Source: Zonotrichia leucophrys gambelii (lineage: Eukaryota; Chordata; Aves; Passeriformes; Passerellidae). Taken from it: DNA of 64,000 nt. A program made the position numbers and the translations under genes. Of this stretch, positions 28,301 through 37,300 are shown in pieces (the first letter of the stretch is position 1; every line of letters begins with the position of its first letter). Below the pieces are notes generated by a model. That model worked only from the letters and a program-made list of their open reading frames with translations, searched no databases and was not told the DNA's origin. Where the stretch lies: contig NC_088173.1 of NCBI RefSeq assembly GCF_028769735.1, forward strand, positions 24,368,038-24,432,037. The letters run 5' to 3'.

Positions 28301-31300
28301 CACAACTCAACATAACAAAGCCCTGGCATCTCACTGGCAGGGAAATGAGGTTTACAGTGGGTATTTCAGTTTCAGCTCTTGAAATACCACATCACAGAAC
28401 AGGCATGTGGGAAACAGAACATTTCATAGATATTGTTTTGTGTATATTGTATCTATTGTTTTGTGACTAGATTTTGAAAAGCATTTCTCAAAAGACAAAA
28501 AGATCATGTTCCACTTCAACAAGTACGTTAAAAAATATTATTTTAATCTGGATTCTTAAGCAGTTTCTTATTCTCCAATCAGAAAGGAAAACTGGCAGAA
28601 ATGTCTAAAAAAAGCTATTCTACTAGACTGCAAGGCTCTGTAAATAATTTTAAATCCCCTGGATTTAGAGGATTTGCAGCATAAAGAAACTGCAAGGAGT
28701 TGATTGTTTTGCCTGTGGAATTCTAGCTTACAAGACAAATGATGTGCACATCTGTATTACCTCATTACCCTACTTTCCATAATGGCCACTATCCCCAGTA
28801 CCATATAAACCACTCTGCCTTCACAATCCCATTATAGTCAATTTAATTAATGGGAAACCAGAAATGCAGTTATAGAATTAAGAGGACCATGTCATCTTTC
28901 CACACTATTTAAGCATGAGGGACTGAAGAACGAAAGAGATCTAGCTTACAACTTTACAACTGTTACCTTTATGAAGAAAACTGTTTATGATAACTCTGCC
29001 TGACACAGATTCTCTGCTAGCTGTGTTTAACTGAACTTACTTGGTTTCCCTTACTTGTGAAATTAAGTTGTCACTGAATTTGATTCAATTTAGGATGTCA
29101 AATCACTAATTATGTATAAAACCAAGCTGAATTACACTTAACAGGTAGAGTTAGGACTTACCTGAGGCCTTTGTTCTTTCCATTGCTACATAAACTATCA
29201 AAAGATTCTCCAGTAAGTATTGTCTGTGCTCCACAAAATCTTGCTGGGCATTTTCCACTCTTACTGTTAAGCTCATTTCTAGCAGCATTGGGTCATCAGA
29301 CATAAAACAGCAACTCTGGAGTGAGACAAAGGGATATGGTGTGTGTGTGATGGGGGAAGAATAGAAAAAATTCATTACACTAATGAACTTTGAGAAATTA
29401 ATCAAAGCTATTATCTAAGAGACAAGGTTTCCAGCACCAAAGTGCTGGCCAAACAAAAGTAATTAGGGCCTTTGCTAAAATCTCAGCAGAAACCAAACAC
29501 AGTGCAGGTACAGAGAGCACAGCAAAAACAAAGACAAAAACAACTAAAAAAGACACTGAACCTTGAGAGAATGCAAATTTATAAACTGCCTTAGTCAGTC
29601 TCACCTCAGGGACTGTAAAACAGTTTCCTTTGTTAAATCCTCTGCCTTCAATAAAATGTGCCATAAACAGACTGATGCATGTGTCTTAATGGTAGGAAGA
29701 CAGTTCATGTTCACTGGTCTGTTTATAGTTAATTTTTCCAAATCCTGTGCTTTTGTCTCCATTTCTCACTGAAGTAATTTTAAAAAAACAAACATACATG
29801 TACAATTCTTAATAGAAAACACTGTTGTCTGGCTAGAATACTTCAGAAAAATACAAATAGGATTTTATTTCTGTCTGTAAGTAGTGGCTGCTGTTAACAC
29901 AGCTAAGTCATAGCAACTACAAAGACACGGACACCATTTTGCAAAAAAAATTAAAGCCAACAAAGCAAAACAGAACTAGACAACCAACAGTGAACAACAT
30001 TAATTAGTCCTGCATCAAACCACAAAGGTCACTAAATTCAAACGACAAAGGTCACTAAAGGAGGACTAATTTGCTCAGGATGGAGGATTAGGAGGAGAAA
30101 ACTGGCATGGGAAGTGCTCTCAGAAGTGCAGCAGAACACTTCCAGCTCTTGAGATTTCAAGTGGCACAAGCAAGTACAGCAGGGTGGGGAAGTGCCTGAG
30201 GATGAGATCACAGCTCACACAGCATCAGAGACCCCCAGCACTTGAAATGGCTGCCAGGAGCAGAAGGGCTGCCATGGAGACTGGGGCACAGGCGTGGTGC
30301 GCCCTAGGGAAGCTCAGAGCAGAGGGCAGGAAGCTGCTCTCCACACAGCCGCCAATGCTCAGGTGCACCTCAAGCCCCTCAATGCACTGTGCACCGCAGG
30401 AACCAAACGGGGAAGCGAAGCAGCTCAGGAATGCCACCATGTGCAACACGTGCTCCACACAGGAATACAGCTATGGAGCCTGGGCCTCACTGCTCAAACT
30501 CTTACAAATTTCCTCATTGCTCCTGGGGCACGAGGTGCCACTGGCCACAGTGCGGGCCAGCTCCTCACCCACAGCACGGGCACTGAGCAGCACCTGCCCA
30601 TCCTGTAAGGACACCCAGAGATGGGAGGAGAAGCCGGGAGGCACCGCCCAGGACACGAGATAACCTCCTCTGCTGAGGGCTCAGTGCTTTTGGAGAGGCT
30701 AACACACTCTGCTAACACACCAGCCCCTCCTCAGCTCTGCCCAGCTGCCCTCATGCTCCCGTGAGAAACAGCCCAGGCTTCAGCCTCTCAGCTCACTGAT
30801 CACTTCTCACTGGGAACCAGACACTCGTGAAAAGTTTCTGGAGAAAAGAAATTACAGAAATCTAATCATTTTTGTGCCCCACGTCAGCAGTACAACACCT
30901 ACACATCAGAATGCTTAGCCTGTTGGAGTGGTTTTGGTTTGTTTTTATGTGAGGTTTATGGGGTGGTGGGTATCATTTTACATCTCCTTCTCTTCTAAAG
31001 ATTTTTGTGTGATATGTGTGACACTTAATTTGTATCAGAGAATACAATTTTATAAAAGCACAATTCCCCTTTAAACTGAGACACTGAAAACTGCATTTTT
31101 GCTAAAACTTCTACAGCTGTGGAAAGTGTCCCTCTAAGCTGGGCTTAAAATAAGAAGACTTACATAGATATAAAACAATAATAAAACATACCTTAACTTG
31201 CTGATATGTGTCATTAGGTAAACTGCATTCAAGCTGAACCCGTAATAGACTAGCATTCATAGTTTCTGTCTGTAAGAAAGAAAAGTGAAGAAAACATCAA

Positions 31301-34300
31301 ACACATTGCTTCAAATATTAACAAATCCAACTCACATACCATAATTTAGAAAGATAATAGGACTGCTTCCTCATATATGTAACAGAGCAATGTAAGGAAT
31401 TTTTTTAATGAATACAATTACTCTGTACAATAGTTCAGTAATCAGTCTCTGAATCTCAAGACTCCATCAATATCTACCTATTTATCAAACTATTATTACA
31501 CATGATTATTAAATATTTATAAAGCATCTGCATGAGAACTCTTACAAATTTTCTTATGCCAAAAAACCTGTATTCAACAGGGCCTTTGTGTGCAATATAA
31601 AAGCTTGTTTCCTTGTTTTCTGTGTATTTTCTTTGCTGATTGGATACTGAAATACAGTATCCAGGCCAAGGACATAATGCTTCTTGGACGTGGTCTGATA
31701 CAAAGGCTTCATGCCAAAAAGGACAGACAGAAAATACTTGTTTTGCCTTTTTATTCACTAGAATAGGAAAAGAAAAGAAAATAAAAGATGACATTGACTG
31801 TGGCAGTTTGTAAAGCACTCATAAATCTAATGGGAGACAGCACTAACAAAGCCAAGTATAGTTCATGTAAGCTATCTGGAAATCTGCACTGCCAAATTAC
31901 TGGCACAAGCTGCACAGCCAGTATATCTAGATTCTGAATTAAATTTTTAAAAAATCAAAACAACAAAAAAAGCCAGAATCAGAATGGCAGACCTGTCACT
32001 CTGTCAGTGCCTTTCTTATGCCAAATGTCATGCTAATTTTGAGGCTAATGTGCAACCCCCACCCTCTGTTCCTCTTGTGATACTGATATATCTGAGTAGG
32101 GTACCTGCAGGTTCAGGTTTTTGAAGGTGTTGATGAAACTGACTTTAAACAATTTCAGTAATTTGATGGTGAAAAGCAAAACTGAAGAAACTTTTGAAGC
32201 TATCCAGCATCCTATTTAATACATTTTTAGTACAGGAAAAATAGGACAGGCACATGAGTAGAGAGATTCAGCAAATGTGTGGCATTTCATGGGGTCCAGT
32301 TTTATAAAAGCACTGCCAAAAGGAAGCCACTATTTGCACTCCCAATTCAACAGAATTTCATACCAAAATGACTGAAACTGAAGCTTCACACAAGAGGGCG
32401 ACGTAGCCCCTGTAAATGTGGTTAGTGGCAACTCAAACACAGTCCCCAGCACAGCTTTCTGGGGGCTCAAACCCCTGCAAAGTCTTTTCTCCTTTTACAG
32501 ATGTTTTTGTCTGTATCAAATTGTGAGAGCAGGAAAAAAAAAAACAAAAAAAACAAACACATGGCTGCTAGCGGAGTTTTAACAAGGCAATAAAATTAAA
32601 ACTTTGGAGGTCATTTTCTGATCAGATAAAACCTGATGCTTAAAGTTTCCTTTTCAGTGCTTCTTTGAAAAACACTACTGTCATTTAAAGTAACTTAAGA
32701 CCCCACATCCATATTAAAAAAATCAGCTAGATTGTATTTTTCCAGTCTTTGTTTTTCTTGACCTGGCATAGATCCAAGATGAGAACTGCTGTCCTTAAAA
32801 TTGAAGCTTCAAATGTACAGAGGGGGAAATAATGCTACTGGGGTATATTTGCTATTGATCTGTTTTCTAAGGGAAAATTTTATTTCTTTGTAAGGCTATC
32901 TTCAGAACAGGAGATGGATTTGCATTTCTCTAAGGCAAACAATAATGCATAACTGATATGCCCAATATCTTACAGCAGCAGCAGGATGGCTCTGAGTTAA
33001 CCCTAAAGAGAAGATAATGCATCTGAGAAGGAAACACTGTCAGAGGCAGAGTTTCCAAACAGACAAATCCAGGACCATCTCCCAGCAGTGCAATCACTCC
33101 ATTTATACTGTAAACACCACTGCTAATGAATCAGAGCAGAGAGCTGAGTTATGCAGCCAGTGCTTGTACCAGGGGCAAATTAAAAAGGAGAGGCACAGCA
33201 GGGAAATCTCAGAGAGAGCTCTGCAAAGCACTGCCACTTAATTACCTGGTGCCTCTATTTTGTATTAGGAACTTGGGCATACGTACTTGAATGTACACGC
33301 ACACTCAGCACCCACAAATCCTATATGAACAAAGACAACTGATAGAAACCACACAAATGGTCTCGAAGATTTTTGGATATATTCTTGCATCATTACCAGG
33401 ACTGTAGAGTTCAAATCACTTCCTGGAGTTTGTCTACAGTATCACTGAAAAAGAACAACACTCACTGAACAAACCTCCTCTTCTTCCTGTAGGCTGATCC
33501 CTCAAAGTTCCTGTCCTGGACAATCCCTGGCCCTAAAGTGGTATTTCTATTCTGAATGGTGTTAATAAGCTGTCCCCGTAATAATGATTCAGCAGAGTTT
33601 CATCAGTTTTTTGCAGGCAGTTATCGGGATAGCACACCAAGAAAGCTCTACTGTCTTCCTTCCTTCCCTCTCCACACCCAAGCACCACACTTGGACATGT
33701 TTGCTTCTATGATCCTCTGCCCACCAGAGCAAAACATAGCTTAAGAAGTGCTACATTTCTGCCAGTACTTGCAGTATTTCCCAAGCTGTCAGTTCACAAA
33801 CTTTGAACTCCTCTGGGCAGTCAGCAAAGCGGTATCCGTGTGTCTCCTACGATAAGACCTTCCACCCTGCATGCCACTCTTCCTCTGACATTTCCACCAT
33901 CCTGAACACAGCCAGGCAGTGATGTAGCTACCCTCTTAGTGCTGTCCAAACACTAAACAATGCCAAAAACCAGGCAACTATAGCAAAGACTACACCCAGA
34001 AGCTGCGTAAACAAAGATGACCTATATGGGCTGCACCATCTGTTATGGCTTAGTGGTAACTAGCCACTGCTGAGTGGCCACGCGGATGTACAACGGATTC
34101 ACACTGTGGGACACTGCTCTTCTTCCTCCCAACAAGTGAGCCACAAACCCAGAAATCCTGGGATCCAGGAGCACAGGCAGAGCATGCCAATCCCAATCTT
34201 TCAAAAGCTCAAACGTTGAAAAGGGTAACAGAAAGATGGAGATATCCAACAGTAAGAAAAGCAAGTTTGCTTTTTCCTTTTCTTATTAAGCACAAAAGTT

Positions 34301-37300
34301 TCTGCTAAAAAATACGTGGGAACGAAGAAGAAAAAAGAAAGGCCTTTGTGCTTTGCCCATTAAAAGATAAAGACAATGCACAAAATCCATGGGAGTTCAT
34401 TTTCAACAAAAATTCAAACACAAATCTGTCGCACATTGTATTTCCAATGGAAACATTACCGTAAACTTCCATCTGTAATCCCCAAGTATATGTTATATTT
34501 CCAACACAAATAGCCTACAGTGGCAGAATTTTTACCCATACCCCCTATTTACAATTCTGGCGTTGACCTTCAAAATAGTTTCAAATTGAAGAAGCTCCAA
34601 AAGGGGTGGTCAATTTGGTGAAGAAATGGACAGCCCATTACCAAAGATACTACAGAGCATGGACACTTCAGTTTGACAAAGTGAAAGTTCTGATGCTACC
34701 TACAAACACTTCTAAGTGTCAGAAGCAGGATAAGTTAGATAAATTAAATGTGCATCTCTATAATAAAATGGCCACAATGCAATTTAAATTGGAAGTAGGT
34801 TTCCAACCATCAAAGTAAGTATTTGGGGTAACAACCTCCAGCAATTCTGGTAAGTCACTTTACCTAGCCCATAATGGGACTAAATGATGTAAAAGATTTT
34901 TTGGCTTTGATGACCAAGGATGTCAATTAACAATTTAAACACAACCACCTTTAAAATAGAAGGCAAAAAATAGACACACAGCATGGAGCACTCTGTCTGA
35001 GGTTTCCAAGCAGTATAAGTGGACTTCAGAGGTAAGGACACCTTCCATGTTTCAGACTAAAAGCTGTCACGCAAGGTTAGAACTCAATCATCCCAAGGTG
35101 AAAAGGGATGTGCAAATGAGGCTCATGCTATCCTGAATTTATTAAAATAGATCTTTTATGTCAGTTAAAAATAAACAGGGGAAAAGAAATGTGCATATGA
35201 CTAAGTGAGTATGACTGGTTTGTTTTAAATGCTTTTTCACTACAAGACTCCATTCTATGTGTAATAGTTATGTATCCTTCAGCTTGCCCTTGTGTAGTCA
35301 CTCACTCAAACCTCATCAACCTCTCTTCCTTCTACATCTTCTGAGCTTAAAATATAAACTGGAAAAAACATAACGATACCATTTTTAAAAATGAGATCTG
35401 GATCAGAATGTAAGGGAGATGAATTGAAAAAGGCACTTCTGGAGAGGACAACTAGCTGTAGAGAAACATTCTTCTGAGAGGAACTCAAGCTCAAACCATA
35501 AACTCCTGTCCAATATTTAGATCTATAATCTTCAACAGCTGAGGAGCCCATCCCACTGCTGCTCAAATTGATAACATGCAGTGAAGAGTGTTACCTTAAT
35601 TACAACACAGCACAGAAAAACTACACCCAGAGCTTGAAGAATTGAGTCAATGCTCTCTCCCACCTCATGTCCTACAAGATTAGTGCCAGGTGGTATCATG
35701 CTGCACTGCTAAACATGACCTCAAACTTGTACTCCATACAAATAAAACACAGGATAATGTTTGTCATTCTACAGTGAGGAAAATGTACCCCAAAGCTCCT
35801 TCTCTCAGGAATTCAGAATGAACTGTAAAAAAGCACGTATGCAACTTTCAGATTCTACCTGACAACAACCCATTGAGCTAGATATGAAGATGCAGACATT
35901 AACAGCATCAAAAAAAAAAACCCTTCTCAGTTCTACCTCTAGCACCCCAAATTACAAAACCAAATTAAAAAAGCAAAGATTTTTGCTTCCTTTCCAAGAG
36001 TCTGTCTTTATTTGTCCACAAGCAAGTGCAACTGCGCAACCACAGGGAAGAGACTGGTATGGAGGAAAAGAAAGGGAGAGAAGGAAACTGTGCACTAACA
36101 TTGGATAGAAGTAAGATTGATCTAAGATATACATAGCAGATTGAAAAATACAATCTATGCTGGTATTTTTTCTCAGAACAGAAGGCATCACAAAGGCAAT
36201 TAGCGCAGCTTACATTTAGATAAAGTATTACATTTTGTTACATGCTAAGGTATTCTAAGTATGTTTTTGGAAAAACAATGTCTGTGTATAATACAACAGG
36301 AAATCTGAAAGATCAGATTAGTTATTCACTTGAGATGTTCTGTATGGACTGGAAGACTATGAAAATATCTGCAACTGCAACCAAATGACAGAAATCATTA
36401 AACTTCTTTCAACTCCAGTATTTACATCTCATAAATTCAGCTGGCTGTGTTCTCCAGAGCTCCTTTGCTCCCAGTAAGCAAAGCTGGTATCTTCAGCACT
36501 GACAGGGGCAGGAGGGGATGCTGCAGCCTGACTCCCAGCTCCCAGTCTCATCCATGCAGCACACCATGCTTTTTAACTGTGGCTAATTGTTGGTGCAACC
36601 CTGCTGGAAACTCACATGGGGAACTGGCCAGAAGTGAAAAACAGAACAAACCAATATAGCTTCCCATCCTTCTCAATTTTATGGTATAAAGTTAATTTTT
36701 TTTGTTTAGGGCAGACCAATTCTCCAGTTCAGTCAGAGCAGAGCCTCACAAATAGTTTTGCCAGCACAGTTTAGAGGGTACCCCACCACAGGGGCACAAA
36801 GAACAACAAGTGTGAATAGTTTAAATGCCAAAGACTCTCATAAAGCAGCTGATCACAGTAACCCTGCATCTTGCAATCTCTCTCCTGCAGTCACTGGTAC
36901 TCGGATTTTTGCTAATGTTCCTTGCATCCTCACAACCTGAGGTCAAAAATCTTTTGTGGTTAAACAGACCTAGGTTTCTCCCCTCACAATGTATACTGTA
37001 CCAGTGTGTGTGATGCCTGGATGTTCTGAATCTGTGGAAGCAGTAAGTAGGCATTTGCTAGCTGCACTTTAGGTTCTTCTGTAGAAGACATCAGACTTCC
37101 TGTTCCAAAAACCTAGTATTAAAAGAAACAGGTCATTACATCAATATCTAGAATTTCAGTTTTAACAGCAGTTTCCAAAACTACATTGCTAATAACAACA
37201 ATCTTCCCCAAAACAGATCAGTTTTTCACATTAAATTCTTTCAAAGGACAATAAACATAAAGTTCCAATGTAAAAAGTTATCATAGACATAAATGGCACT

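Noticed and set aside
30184..30718. 159-codon plus frame and overlapping minus frames in the GC-rich island
   Set aside because: No family resemblance, frames open on both strands, no splice support; treated as composition effect.
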